Shown here piece by piece: positions 1-9,865 of a stretch of DNA of 48,517 nucleotides. The notes beneath the pieces are model-generated. The model was not told the DNA's origin, made no database searches, and saw nothing but the letters and a program-made list of their open reading frames with translations. The position numbers and the translations under genes were made by a program. Source of the DNA: Nanobdellota archaeon (GTDB lineage Archaea; Nanobdellota; Nanobdellia; Parvarchaeales; Parvarchaeaceae); contig JAKAVT010000007.1 in assembly GCA_021817165.1 (NCBI GenBank), positions 1 to 48,517 on the forward strand, written 5' to 3'. The first letter of the stretch is position 1. Every line of letters begins with the position of its first letter.

Positions 1-85
1 TATTGTTCAACCGATAAATATGTAATAAGTAGAAAAGGTTTATAAAGCTTTTGTAAATGTTTCGGATAAAAATATCGAATGGTTT

Positions 86-1048
86 TTATGAGATAGATCC
101 GTATGTAAGATTTAAAGCATGGTTTTTAGGGAATACTGTTATATCATTTGAAACGTTGTCAACCAGCTTTTCTAAAGTTAAATTAAAAAATGCGTATACA
201 TTATTTGAAGGTATCGTAACGTTTATGTATTGGTATAAAGGCAAATCAAACCTTGTTGAGATGCATTCCGTACCATTAACGTTTGCTGATAAATTTGCAT
301 AAATATTGGTTATAACGTAACTTTTGATGGTGGAAAACAAATGATATTCAGAACATGTCTGATTAAGAAAGCTGGAATTGCCCATATACTGAACTGACAT
401 GTTCATTTGATTCATGTCGAAACCGACTGCGTGTGCGGATATCTGCGACAAGTTGTAAATTATGTACTTTAAACCGGCAGAGGTGAAATTTGATACCAAA
501 CCGCAGCTGAAAATACCCAACGTTGAATTTTTATTTGCATTTGGATAAGCAGAACAAATATATAAACCCGATGCGTTGGTAAAGGCTATTTTTGCCAATG
601 GCTCTGACAAGCCATACTTGTTAACTAAGTAATTCAATTTGGAAAGATTGTATGCTGCCACCGTTCCATTATCGGCATATTCCCTTATCGCATTGATTAC
701 TGTAGCATTGTTTACTAGATTCTGCAAGGTGAAGAACCTGCCCATGTTGTAATATACGCTGAAAGCCGTAGAATTGCTGCCGCCATTTCTGTAAATGGTA
801 TAATTGAAAGGCATGCTGAACGGCATGTCTATTAGGGAATTGGATAATGGCTGATTGCTTGTAAAATTGCCTTTGTAGTAAAATGTAAAATTACCGTTAT
901 ACGAATTTATTGAATTTAATTCTGCCTTTAAAGTTTGATTATAAGATATAAACCTTGTAGGCATGCTTCTCAAATAAACCGATAAAACCAGTACTATTAT
1001 TGCTATTATGACAATTGCAAGCAGCAAGCCAAATTTCTTCGAAAACAT
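86..1048 (-). CDS. membrane-anchored extracytoplasmic protein, unknown function
   Basis: 320-aa ORF with N-terminal TM (FGLLLAIVIIAIIVLVLSVYL) and a long NxS/T-rich ectodomain; sits 1 nt downstream of the 1392-aa surface protein gene. Confidence 0.75.
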   Translation of the reverse strand: MFSKKFGLLLAIVIIAIIVLVLSVYLRSMPTRFISYNQTLKAELNSINSYNGNFTFYYKGNFTSNQPLSNSLIDMPFSMPFNYTIYRNGGSNSTAFSVYYNMGRFFTLQNLVNNATVINAIREYADNGTVAAYNLSKLNYLVNKYGLSEPLAKIAFTNASGLYICSAYPNANKNSTLGIFSCGLVSNFTSAGLKYIIYNLSQISAHAVGFDMNQMNMSVQYMGNSSFLNQTCSEYHLFSTIKSYVITNIYANLSANVNGTECISTRFDLPLYQYINVTIPSNNVYAFFNLTLEKLVDNVSNDITVFPKNHALNLTYGSIS

Positions 1049-1049
1049 A

Positions 1050-4000
1050 TTAGTTTATAAGTACACCTCCATTACCACAACCACCGCCAGAATCCCCCGT
1101 GCCTATATGTACATATAGTGTTTGAGATGGGAGGTACAGAGAAAGCTCTGCACTGTCTCCAGTAGTATCCAAACAACGATCATTAGTATTTCCGCTAACG
1201 ACAATCTGGCCGGCTGAAGTTACAATCGTAAAACCAGCATATCCAGACTCACCACCAGCGAAATAAAGAGTGACAGGACCACCTTGCCAATTGCATGCCC
1301 CACTAAGCTGTGTGTGACTGGAACTTGATGCCAATTCATAGCCATTGCATGATGGAGCAGAAGGATCGGTATATGGATAGCTTACAGTAGATAATATTCC
1401 TGGCGGATACGATAGTGAGTAACTAGCAGGAAATCCACCAGAATTGGAAAAAGACGGAGAAAGAGTATCAGAGGTATACGGCAGCAGCCTAGTCCAATGA
1501 ATTGATTCCGTGCCCCCTTGCCCAGCCTTATTATCATAAATTCCTAGGAAAAAGTGCGTAGTTGTCTGTGAAACTGAAGTGCTGGTTGAGGAAACGGTTC
1601 CAAGGTAAGGAGGAGATAAAGAGCCCCCTTCATTTCCCGTGCCTTCCCAATAAGCAGTATAAGTATAGAAAGTATTGTTTGACAATGGGCTTGATACAGA
1701 ACTTAGGGTAGTACAACCATTGTTCGATCCCGGATTATATGTTAAGCTATATCCTCCTGCTCCGTTTCCAGTGATGGTATAACCATGAAATACTGAACAA
1801 GGGCCATGTGATTGGACGCTGCCGCTATCAGAAGCAGGCCAGCCCATCTCTAAGGTCATCCCATTGAAATTAGAAATTGCCATGTCAGCCTGTACCAATA
1901 AGCTTGGATTGTACGAAGGCCCGTTTACGCCATAGACGTACCACCAGTTATTGGAATAAGCTATAGATAATCCATTGTTAACGCTGATAGATTCACCGCT
2001 TTCGCCTCCAGTATTAACAGTTGAAAAACCAGAAGGCAATGATGTGCCGGCGTAGTTCCAGTATCCATCAAAAAATACGTTTCCGCCGTTGTCATACTGG
2101 GCATATGAAGAAGAAAGCTGCGGAGCTTCCCCAACGGTGTTTCCATTGAATAGATTAGTTGAAGGATAGTAGACTACTGCATAAACGGTTTCGGAGCCGC
2201 CACCACCTATCTGCGGCAGGTTCAACCAAAAAATGGCATTCGTTATGTCTATGCTATTTTGTGTATTTTGATAATTTCCTTCATACCAGCTGTCGATTAC
2301 ATTGCCATTGTACGTGAATTCTACATTCTGCATATTGCTTGAAAGAATTGAAGAATAGAGGCTTGTATCAAGAAAGACCTCCTGATCGAATGGGGATGAG
2401 GTAGCTGAAGAAGTAGGATTGTAGACTGTTATTGGTATCTGGCATTCCCAGCTTGTAAACGTATACATTGTACCCTGCATTACAGATGCAGAAGAATAAC
2501 AAGTCGCGCCGCTTATAGAAGCGCTTGCCGTGGCTGTATAAGTACCTTGTGAAGACTGACTTCCTTGCGATATCGTTATAGGAGAGCCTACTGAATTAGA
2601 ACCGCCGGCATTATCATAGCTTACAGACCAGCTGGAAGCTGATGACGGAAGATTTATTTCATAAAATTCCGTATTGGCAGTTCCGCTTGTTGAATAGGAT
2701 ATCGAATTTGTAGAGCCTGCTGATACTGTATTAGAGGAAGGGGAAGGCGTATAAGTATACTGGAAATAACCGCTAAACTGGTGTGCCCATGAGCCCGTCT
2801 GTTCTACTGTAATGCCGGAAGGATCAGCAGGATTCGCTGTAACATCTGAATACGGCAATAAATCCACACTATTACTGGAAGGTGTCCATGCTATTACATT
2901 AAATTGATTAGATGTCATGTATGCACCATTAATTTCAAAGGCACTCATGCCTGGAGCACAGACATTCGTCCAGTCTACTGCTACTTCATACCAACCGGGA
3001 GTTACTGAAATTGTTGACCCATATTGCGTAGCCCCTTGGCCATGCCAAGCGTTTCCTCCAAATACGCTGGACCATGAAGAGCTTCCAGCAGGAGCATAGA
3101 ACACTTCCATTGCATCGTCTGTGGTTATAGTTACAGTAATAGAGGAAGTAAAGTACATGTAAGCTACTGCTGTGTAACCTTGTGAATCGTATGGTGAACC
3201 GCATGCTACGCCATTGTTGTTCAAGTCACTTACTGCCGAAGGAAATGCCTGCGTAGGCATACCCTGATAGATATCTCCCTGATAACTTGAAGTACCGAAG
3301 TTCCACTCAACGCTTGCTGCAGATAAAGCCGGAACAGAATAAGAATAGGAAGGTATGCTGCCACCACCTGTAATGGTTGTAAACTGCATGCTAGAAGTAG
3401 TAGAGGTTTTCTCAACATTGTTGAAAGTAACGTTCCACGGATAATTAGTCGGAAGATTAGATTCATCAAATGTAGTTATACAGGTAGTTTCTTCTGAGAA
3501 ACTAACTGGCACTGTAGATCCTGCAGGCACTGTTCCAGATGAAGGGGAAGGAGTAGTAGCTGTTGTACAGTCCAATGTTGAAGAAGAATTTGGAGAGATT
3601 GAATTTACTGTGTATGAGTAGCTTGGAATGCTTCCGCCACTGGTAGTTGTCTGGAAGGGTATGTCTGCTGGTGCAGTATTGCTCTCAAGAACCCCATTAT
3701 AAGTCACAGACCACGTTATTCCAGAGCTTAATCCCGTTTCTGTAAAAGTAGTTATGCATAATGTAGAACCAGAAAACGAAATTGAATTTGTAGAGCCTGC
3801 TTCTGCTGTTCCAGATGAAGGAGAGGGGGTGTAAGTTGTCGTGCAGTCCAATGTTGAAGAAGAATTCGTTAAAGTTGGAACGGAATAAGAGTAAGTAGGT
3901 ATACTACTGCCACTATTCCTAGTCACAAATATCACATTTGAAGGTGCGTTAGAATTGTTATTTATAGAATTATATGTTACCCGCCAATTATAACCAGAGG

Positions 4001-5228
4001 GTAAATTGCTTTCGCTAAACGTTGTAGTGCATGCAGTTTCTGCCGAAAATGTAATTAATATTGTTGAGCCGGCGGCTAAACTTCCAGATGAAGGAGAGGG
4101 GGTGTAAGTTGTCGTGCAGTCCAATGTCGAAGAGGAATTCGTTAAAGTGTTAATTGAATATGAATAATTTCCAGGAGGACTAAAGTAGTATATAATAGAG
4201 GAGGTGTTTGTCTTCTCTACGCCTTCATATGTCACTTCCCAATTATAGTTGTTTGGTAAATTGCTTTCGCTAAAAGTTGTCGTGCACTCACCGAGGAAAC
4301 GTATGTATTGATAGTCACCAACGGATAAAGATCCTGAAGAAGGGGAAGGGGTGTAAATGCAGCCTTCCACTACGGAATAACCGACAGAAAACGCATATGA
4401 ACCGCTTCTCTCGTTTGTAAACACCAATAAATTGCTTTTCGAAGAGTTTTCTACTCCTGCATAAGTCACCTGCCAATTAGTACCAGAAGGCAGTTCCTTT
4501 TCTATGAACGTTGCAGCGCATGAGTTTATAAATATTATGTTGTCTACAAGGCCTGCCCTTAGATAACCGGAAGAAGGAAGGGCCGTAAATCTGCAGCCAT
4601 TGATTGAAAGGTTGCCGGCGGTAAAGGAGTAGTTGCCCGGCGAGGTGGCAAATGATACTTCTGTGCCTGTAGAAGAGTGGTTTATTCCCTTGTAATCTAC
4701 CCACCATTGAGAACCTGCAGGCAGACCCTCTTCGGTAAATTCAGTTATAATAGAAGGCAGAGGCACATTTATATTTGCAGGAACGAACGACATCGTTCCG
4801 TTCGAAGACGCGTTTATGTTGCTGGAAACGGCAAAGCTGATGCCTAAAGAAACCGTATCCCTCGTGTTTGCTAGGTTTAACTTCCCAAAGCATATTGAAT
4901 TCTGCCCTGGTGAGAGCGTAAGATACTGGCAGCTTATGTTAAAGAATTGTGTATTATTATAATTCAATGAAAACTTGTTTAAATTCACGGTAACGGAAAG
5001 GGCGTTTGTAAGGTAAAATTCTATGTAGGTGTAATTCGCGATCACTGCCGTTATTTTAACGCCAGTAAAACCGCTTATTGTTGGAGAAGGAGAAACGAAA
5101 TTTAATGGAGAAAACACGCCGAGAAGGAAAACTATAATTAAAACGGCCGCTACAAGTATAATCATCCATCCATAAGTCATTAAGGCTTCTACTGCTGACT
5201 GTGCCTTTCTACTTGCTTTAATTTGCAT
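1050..5228 (-). CDS. large repeat-containing surface protein with class III (type IV pilin-like) signal peptide, ~7 Ig-like/thermopsin-associated type repeats, PA14-like insertion and C-terminal DUF2341-like domain
   Basis: N-terminus MQIKASRKAQSAVEALMTYGWMIILVAAVLIIVFLLGVF; repeated units 'TTFSESNLPSGYNWRVTYN...STLDCTTTYTPSPSSGSLAAGST'; 'ITVTITTDDAMEVFYAPAG' PA14-like; 'NPTSSATSSPFDQEVFLDTS...' DUF2341-like. Confidence 0.88.
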   Translation of the reverse strand: MQIKASRKAQSAVEALMTYGWMIILVAAVLIIVFLLGVFSPLNFVSPSPTISGFTGVKITAVIANYTYIEFYLTNALSVTVNLNKFSLNYNNTQFFNISCQYLTLSPGQNSICFGKLNLANTRDTVSLGISFAVSSNINASSNGTMSFVPANINVPLPSIITEFTEEGLPAGSQWWVDYKGINHSSTGTEVSFATSPGNYSFTAGNLSINGCRFTALPSSGYLRAGLVDNIIFINSCAATFIEKELPSGTNWQVTYAGVENSSKSNLLVFTNERSGSYAFSVGYSVVEGCIYTPSPSSGSLSVGDYQYIRFLGECTTTFSESNLPNNYNWEVTYEGVEKTNTSSIIYYFSPPGNYSYSINTLTNSSSTLDCTTTYTPSPSSGSLAAGSTILITFSAETACTTTFSESNLPSGYNWRVTYNSINNNSNAPSNVIFVTRNSGSSIPTYSYSVPTLTNSSSTLDCTTTYTPSPSSGTAEAGSTNSISFSGSTLCITTFTETGLSSGITWSVTYNGVLESNTAPADIPFQTTTSGGSIPSYSYTVNSISPNSSSTLDCTTATTPSPSSGTVPAGSTVPVSFSEETTCITTFDESNLPTNYPWNVTFNNVEKTSTTSSMQFTTITGGGSIPSYSYSVPALSAASVEWNFGTSSYQGDIYQGMPTQAFPSAVSDLNNNGVACGSPYDSQGYTAVAYMYFTSSITVTITTDDAMEVFYAPAGSSSWSSVFGGNAWHGQGATQYGSTISVTPGWYEVAVDWTNVCAPGMSAFEINGAYMTSNQFNVIAWTPSSNSVDLLPYSDVTANPADPSGITVEQTGSWAHQFSGYFQYTYTPSPSSNTVSAGSTNSISYSTSGTANTEFYEINLPSSASSWSVSYDNAGGSNSVGSPITISQGSQSSQGTYTATASASISGATCYSSASVMQGTMYTFTSWECQIPITVYNPTSSATSSPFDQEVFLDTSLYSSILSSNMQNVEFTYNGNVIDSWYEGNYQNTQNSIDITNAIFWLNLPQIGGGGSETVYAVVYYPSTNLFNGNTVGEAPQLSSSYAQYDNGGNVFFDGYWNYAGTSLPSGFSTVNTGGESGESISVNNGLSIAYSNNWWYVYGVNGPSYNPSLLVQADMAISNFNGMTLEMGWPASDSGSVQSHGPCSVFHGYTITGNGAGGYSLTYNPGSNNGCTTLSSVSSPLSNNTFYTYTAYWEGTGNEGGSLSPPYLGTVSSTSTSVSQTTTHFFLGIYDNKAGQGGTESIHWTRLLPYTSDTLSPSFSNSGGFPASYSLSYPPGILSTVSYPYTDPSAPSCNGYELASSSSHTQLSGACNWQGGPVTLYFAGGESGYAGFTIVTSAGQIVVSGNTNDRCLDTTGDSAELSLYLPSQTLYVHIGTGDSGGGCGNGGVLIN
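3809..4150. repeat. near-identical nucleotide repeat copies inside the surface protein gene (about 3809-3874 and 4081-4148)
   Basis: 'ttccagatgaaggagagggggtgtaagttgtcgtgcagtccaatgt(t/c)gaaga(a/g)gaattcgttaaagt' is present twice with only a few mismatches. Confidence 0.85.
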
Positions 5229-5334
5229 ATTTATAATAGTTAATAAATTTTGTTATTTTAATAGTTTAATGCAAAAAACCCGTTTTGTAAAGGCTTAAAT
5301 ATAACAATGTATATTACTATATTGTAGTGTATTT

Positions 5335-5430
5335 ATGAAAAGAAAGGAATTTTCTATAACTGATAAGGAAACAGAAGACCCGGATGAAGATTACGATATC
5401 GAAAAAGACCAGGATTTACTGGAGATATAA
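5335..5430 (+). CDS. 31-aa acidic microORF (MKRKEFSITDKETEDPDEDYDIEKDQDLLEI)
   Basis: ATG-to-TAA ORF in the intergenic gap, preceded by TATA-like 'cttaaatata' (5294-5303); below the size cut-off of the supplied ORF track. Confidence 0.4.
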   Translation: MKRKEFSITDKETEDPDEDYDIEKDQDLLEI

Positions 5431-5436
5431 TTAAAC

Positions 5437-6270
5437 CTACAGCGCAGAAAACAGTTGAAGAAACGGGTTGCCAAATACTATTGTTATAAGCACTGCAAAG
5501 AATATTCCCGGGACAAAAGGCAACCCTATCTTTATCATCACGTCCTTTATGCCTTTTTCCTTTAGTTTTTGGATGTCTGCTTTCGTTAAACCTGTATTTC
5601 TTTCCGGCACAATCTTTTTCCCGTTTATATCTTTGGGGGAGTCTGCCAGCCAATCCCCTTCTGTAAGCTTTGAAACCGGCTCTTTTAGGTACATAAGGTT
5701 ATTCGCTACTAAAAACACGAAACGTATGGAAAATATCATAAAAACGCCGATGGCAATGAAAACGTTTATCGGAAGGGGTATTATAAGAATTGACAGTATT
5801 ATGATAATGGCCGACGCAACAAAAAAAGGAAAATCATAACGCTGGAAGTATTTTTTAAGTTCCCTTATTTTCATGAGGCCCAAGAATATTGTGCCTATCA
5901 ACCCGTATATCCCGCCAAAAAGCAGAATGTTTATGAATAATGCTACGAAAGACTTGTCAGAAAAAAGATTTAGAGAAGTGAACACAAAGCTCAATCCAAG
6001 CATAAGCTTGACGTCTCCGCCGCCCCACTGCCCCAAACGGTACATGAAATAGGAAAACCCAAAAAGCAGAAGAACTGAAATAGGAATGTAAGTAAGGTTT
6101 GAAATCGTATTGTAAGAAATGGAGTAAATAAACGACAGCAGTATGGCTCCCCCTATCAGTATATAGCTTATTGAATCCGGTACTTCTCTGTCCCTGAAAT
6201 CCTCTATGGAAGCAAGTAACAGTACAAGAAGTACAAAGATAAATACCAGATAATCCATTTGATATACCAT
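5437..6270 (-). CDS. type IV prepilin peptidase (A24 family, PibD/FlaK-like)
   Basis: Multi-TM; N-terminal 'SIEDFRDREVPDSISY' and 'GGGDVKLMLGLSF' motifs of A24 aspartic prepilin peptidases; start may be 6258 (MDYLVF). Confidence 0.88.
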   Translation of the reverse strand: MVYQMDYLVFIFVLLVLLLASIEDFRDREVPDSISYILIGGAILLSFIYSISYNTISNLTYIPISVLLLFGFSYFMYRLGQWGGGDVKLMLGLSFVFTSLNLFSDKSFVALFINILLFGGIYGLIGTIFLGLMKIRELKKYFQRYDFPFFVASAIIIILSILIIPLPINVFIAIGVFMIFSIRFVFLVANNLMYLKEPVSKLTEGDWLADSPKDINGKKIVPERNTGLTKADIQKLKEKGIKDVMIKIGLPFVPGIFFAVLITIVFGNPFLQLFSAL

Positions 6271-7009
6271 GCTATACTTAATTGGTACGGGGTTATACTA
6301 TTTAAATGATTTGCCTTTTAGGGCGCTGGATGAACTTAAAAAGTGCGATGAAGTAATGCTGGAAAGGTACACTAACCTAAACGATATAAGTTTTCTTGAA
6401 AAGCTTGAAAAGGAGATAGGGAAAAAAATAGACGTTGTAGGAAGAGAATTAATCGAAAGCGACACTGTTATTGAGAAGGCCATCAAAGAAACGATAGCAG
6501 TATTGGTGCCTGGTGATCCGCTTGCTGCAACTACTCATTTTTCATTGATACAGGCATGTAGGGAAAAAGGGATACAAACCACAGTAATGCATTCCTCCAG
6601 CATATTCACCGCAATAAGCGAAACTGGGCTGTCGCTTTACAAATTCGGAGGCACCACTAGCATACCAATCTATAGCGAGCATTTCCATCCGGAAAGCTTC
6701 TTTGAGGTCATAGAAAAAAACATAAAATGCGGATATCACTCCCTTGTTCTATTGGAAGTAAGGAGCAATGCCGAGTTTGTAAGCCCTTTCGAAGCCGTTG
6801 AGATAATCAAGAGATTAGAAAGCAAAAAAGGGATCAAGATAATTGACTGGGAAAACGTAATCGCAGTCTCGAAAATCGGAAGCGATGGGCAGAGGATAGT
6901 AAACGTAAACGGCAAAGGTTTTAAGGATCTTGAGCCGCCGTGCTCTCTTATTATCCCTGGGAATTTAAACGAAAACGAAAGGGAAGCATTAAGGTTATTG
7001 AAGTTCTAA
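6269..7009 (+). CDS. dph5: diphthine synthase
   Basis: MLYLIGTGLYYLNDLPFRALDELKKCDEVMLERYTN, 'VLVPGDPLAATTHFSLIQACREKGI' typical of DphB/Dph5 SAM methyltransferase. Confidence 0.93.
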   Translation: MLYLIGTGLYYLNDLPFRALDELKKCDEVMLERYTNLNDISFLEKLEKEIGKKIDVVGRELIESDTVIEKAIKETIAVLVPGDPLAATTHFSLIQACREKGIQTTVMHSSSIFTAISETGLSLYKFGGTTSIPIYSEHFHPESFFEVIEKNIKCGYHSLVLLEVRSNAEFVSPFEAVEIIKRLESKKGIKIIDWENVIAVSKIGSDGQRIVNVNGKGFKDLEPPCSLIIPGNLNENEREALRLLKF

Positions 7010-7890
7010 GGCTGGTTTATCGTTATCGGTATGCTGTTTGAAAGTATGCAATACCTGTAACCGGCACTTACGTTTATCGACACGTTTGAAGTGTAACCTA
7101 GGGAATTAGAAACTGGGTTAACCACAAACAAAAATGGAACACTGGCGCTTAGTTTGCCACTCTGGAATGTAAGGGGATATTCCTGAGAGCTTATGTTTAT
7201 CGCTGGATTTATACCATACGTCTTTCCTGTTGATGCAGTGAAGTAACCTATTCCGTTGTCTATTCTTATCTCAACCCAGTTAAGTGCGGAAGCGGAACCA
7301 TCGGACGTCAAAGCATTTCCTGCTACATACTCAGTATCGTTTAATGGATTCGGACCCGCAATTACCGTGTTATTAAAAGACTGCAGCGCAATGCTTATCG
7401 GAAGACCAGATGAAGATGTTTGCGAAGACACTGGTACGCTGCCGGCAAAGTTGTAGCTCTCTATTGTCAGTGGGTAATCTGTATAAGAAACCGCATTAAA
7501 ACATGCTCTGAAAGTTATGGAACAACTTGCAATGCTAGAACTAGAAAAAGTCCACAAAAACGACGAAGGTGAATTCGGCGGTATCGCTATGCTTTTGTTC
7601 TGCGTTGGTAGAAAAGTGCAACCAAAAGGGACCATGGTAACAGTTATGTAACTTTTCCCATGGTTGAAGACATTGGATATGACATTTATGCTTTCATTTG
7701 TGTATACGTGCGATAAAGAACTGGTGGATGATATGTTTAAAGAGATAGGAACGTATGGATTTACGCTTTGGCCGGTAGTTGAGCTGTGGGTATTGAAGTT
7801 AAGGTATCCTTCTTTATAGAGGAAAAAAACTCCGACTATTATAATCAACACGACGATTATTATAACTCCCATTTGTCCTTTGTTTTTCAT
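7006..7890 (-). CDS. membrane-anchored protein with CARDB/Ig-like ectodomain
   Basis: N-term MKNKGQMGVIIIVVLIIIVGVFFLYKEG followed by beta-rich extracytoplasmic region; co-oriented with four similar genes. Confidence 0.8.
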   Translation of the reverse strand: MKNKGQMGVIIIVVLIIIVGVFFLYKEGYLNFNTHSSTTGQSVNPYVPISLNISSTSSLSHVYTNESINVISNVFNHGKSYITVTMVPFGCTFLPTQNKSIAIPPNSPSSFLWTFSSSSIASCSITFRACFNAVSYTDYPLTIESYNFAGSVPVSSQTSSSGLPISIALQSFNNTVIAGPNPLNDTEYVAGNALTSDGSASALNWVEIRIDNGIGYFTASTGKTYGINPAINISSQEYPLTFQSGKLSASVPFLFVVNPVSNSLGYTSNVSINVSAGYRYCILSNSIPITINQP

Positions 7891-7894
7891 AAAA

Positions 7895-8824
7895 TCATAT
7901 GCAAGAGATTTGACCGCCGGTAAATGAGATGTAATAATTGTAATTGGTGTATATGTTTACTATGTTCTGCGAACTTGCATTGTCGTTCGTCACCGTTATT
8001 TCCACGGGCAGAACGGATCCATTTATCAATGCAAAGTTCACGTCATGAAGCGTCAGAGAAAGCGCATTTCCGGAAACGGAAAATGGATAGCTCTGGCCGT
8101 CGTAGTAAACGAAGGCGCTGGCAATTCCGCCGGTCGAGTTGCTTATGTACAGGATTATGCTGTTTATGTAGTCATTCGGATTGTTGTTTGATATGCTGGT
8201 GTACGGACTCCCGGATTTATAATTTCCCGAGTTGTAGCCTGGGGCTACGGTAAAGTTAAGGACTGTCGACAAAGAACCTGAAGGATTCTGCGTTTCTATG
8301 GTTACGGGGTTTGCAGATAACGTCATAAAACCCGCATTGAGGTTAACATATACTGACTGTGGTATTAAACTAGCTTTTGTGCCATAGGGATAAGTAATTA
8401 CTGAAGTTGAAAGGTTCTGCCAGAAATCTGGAATCAGCAGTGAAAAGTATGGGATAACCTGTCCGCTGGAGCTCGTGCATGAGGCGTTAAGAAGCACTTT
8501 TGAAGTGGTTTTCATGTCTGCCGGCATGAAGATTGATTTTGATGCCGGAGAAATCGAGACCGGAGGAGCGGTAAAAACCTGAAGATTTGTGTTCAAAGAC
8601 TGATTAAACGGGTTGAATAAAGTTATGTAAATTGGAGATGATTTGCCTGAATAAATCTGGGAGGAGTTTACTGCCGCGGAAATGCTGAACGTTCCCGGAG
8701 TTTTTGACCCAGACTTGCCCAAATTCAGGGCCCCGCTGTTAACACCATAAAAAATCACTATAAGAATTATTACTACTATCAAAATACCGGCAATTGCGAC
8801 TCCATTCGCACCCTTATTATCCAT
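7895..8824 (-). CDS. membrane-anchored protein with CARDB/Ig-like ectodomain
   Basis: N-term MDNKGANGVAIAGILIVVIILIVIFYG; ectodomain rich in beta/NxS/T. Confidence 0.8.
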   Translation of the reverse strand: MDNKGANGVAIAGILIVVIILIVIFYGVNSGALNLGKSGSKTPGTFSISAAVNSSQIYSGKSSPIYITLFNPFNQSLNTNLQVFTAPPVSISPASKSIFMPADMKTTSKVLLNASCTSSSGQVIPYFSLLIPDFWQNLSTSVITYPYGTKASLIPQSVYVNLNAGFMTLSANPVTIETQNPSGSLSTVLNFTVAPGYNSGNYKSGSPYTSISNNNPNDYINSIILYISNSTGGIASAFVYYDGQSYPFSVSGNALSLTLHDVNFALINGSVLPVEITVTNDNASSQNIVNIYTNYNYYISFTGGQISCI

Positions 8825-8871
8825 ACAATAGAATATAATTGGATGAGCTATAAAAACTTTTAATTTCTAAA

Positions 8872-9864
8872 TCAGGTAGAATACGGTTCTATATACAAAC
8901 CTATTGGAAAATACCCGCTCTGTTCATAAGAATACGAAACGGTGAAATAAATGGCCGGCTGCACGTATGGAATGTTTGAAGCAGATAGTTTATTGTACTC
9001 GTTTGCACTTAACGCGATCGGCAGCTCTATCGATGCCCCTGTTGAACTTATTGTGAGGGACTTGGAAAAAACCGCAGTCCCGTTGGGAAACGATTTAACT
9101 GTAAACCCAAGAGCATTGGCAGCGGTTATGTTTATTATGGAACTGTTCAACGAGATAGTTAGCTCAGTGTTTCCTATAGGTATCCCTATGCCGATGTTGT
9201 TGAGCGACAGCCCAAGCTGTATGTCTTCTCCGTATACTACGGGCTGAGAGGATGAAGAAGATATGCTTATGGGCCCTGCAGTGACACCGGATGTCTGCGT
9301 AACTGGAGGAGGGTAATTTCCGCTTGTGCTTGCGCTCTGCGAAACGAACTGAAGCTGCTGTGAAGCAGAAGCAACATAGGAAAAATTGAGATAATAACCA
9401 ACGTTCTGCGAATACTGGATGTTTCCATAAAGATTCGAAGAAGGGGCTGCAAATGTAAATCCCTCCGACAATATGTCGCCGGTAGCAAGCGATGGTATGT
9501 TTACGCACCTTCCGCTCGTTATTGCATTGCCGTTAGGATTCGGGGATGAAGTTGCCGGACTGGAAAGGATCTGAAACAGTCCGAGATTATCTAAGCAGAA
9601 ATAGATGTTGGAGGCAGATTTTCCGTTAAGATTGTTTGCAACCAGAAACGTTACGCCGAAATTAGATGACGGGGAAACCTTTGAAGGGGCATTTATTGAG
9701 ATTACTCCTACTGCAGTTGTATGGTTTAATGAAGTAGCTGAAGGAACCGGTGAAAGACCGATGGCATTGAGAAGGTAAGGCCCGTATACAAACAGTATGA
9801 CTATAAGCACGAGTACCATCACGCCCGCTACAATTCCGCTTCCGCTTGCTCCTTTATTATCCAT
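8872..9864 (-). CDS. membrane-anchored protein with CARDB/Ig-like ectodomain
   Basis: N-term MDNKGASGSGIVAGVMVLVLIVILFVYG; 'ISINAPSKVSPSSNFGVTFLVANNLNGKSASNIYF' CARDB-like. Confidence 0.8.
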   Translation of the reverse strand: MDNKGASGSGIVAGVMVLVLIVILFVYGPYLLNAIGLSPVPSATSLNHTTAVGVISINAPSKVSPSSNFGVTFLVANNLNGKSASNIYFCLDNLGLFQILSSPATSSPNPNGNAITSGRCVNIPSLATGDILSEGFTFAAPSSNLYGNIQYSQNVGYYLNFSYVASASQQLQFVSQSASTSGNYPPPVTQTSGVTAGPISISSSSSQPVVYGEDIQLGLSLNNIGIGIPIGNTELTISLNSSIINITAANALGFTVKSFPNGTAVFSKSLTISSTGASIELPIALSANEYNKLSASNIPYVQPAIYFTVSYSYEQSGYFPIGLYIEPYST

Positions 9865-9865
9865 A

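Noticed and set aside
5468-5839. 123-aa plus-strand ORF
   Set aside because: Antisense to the prepilin peptidase gene.
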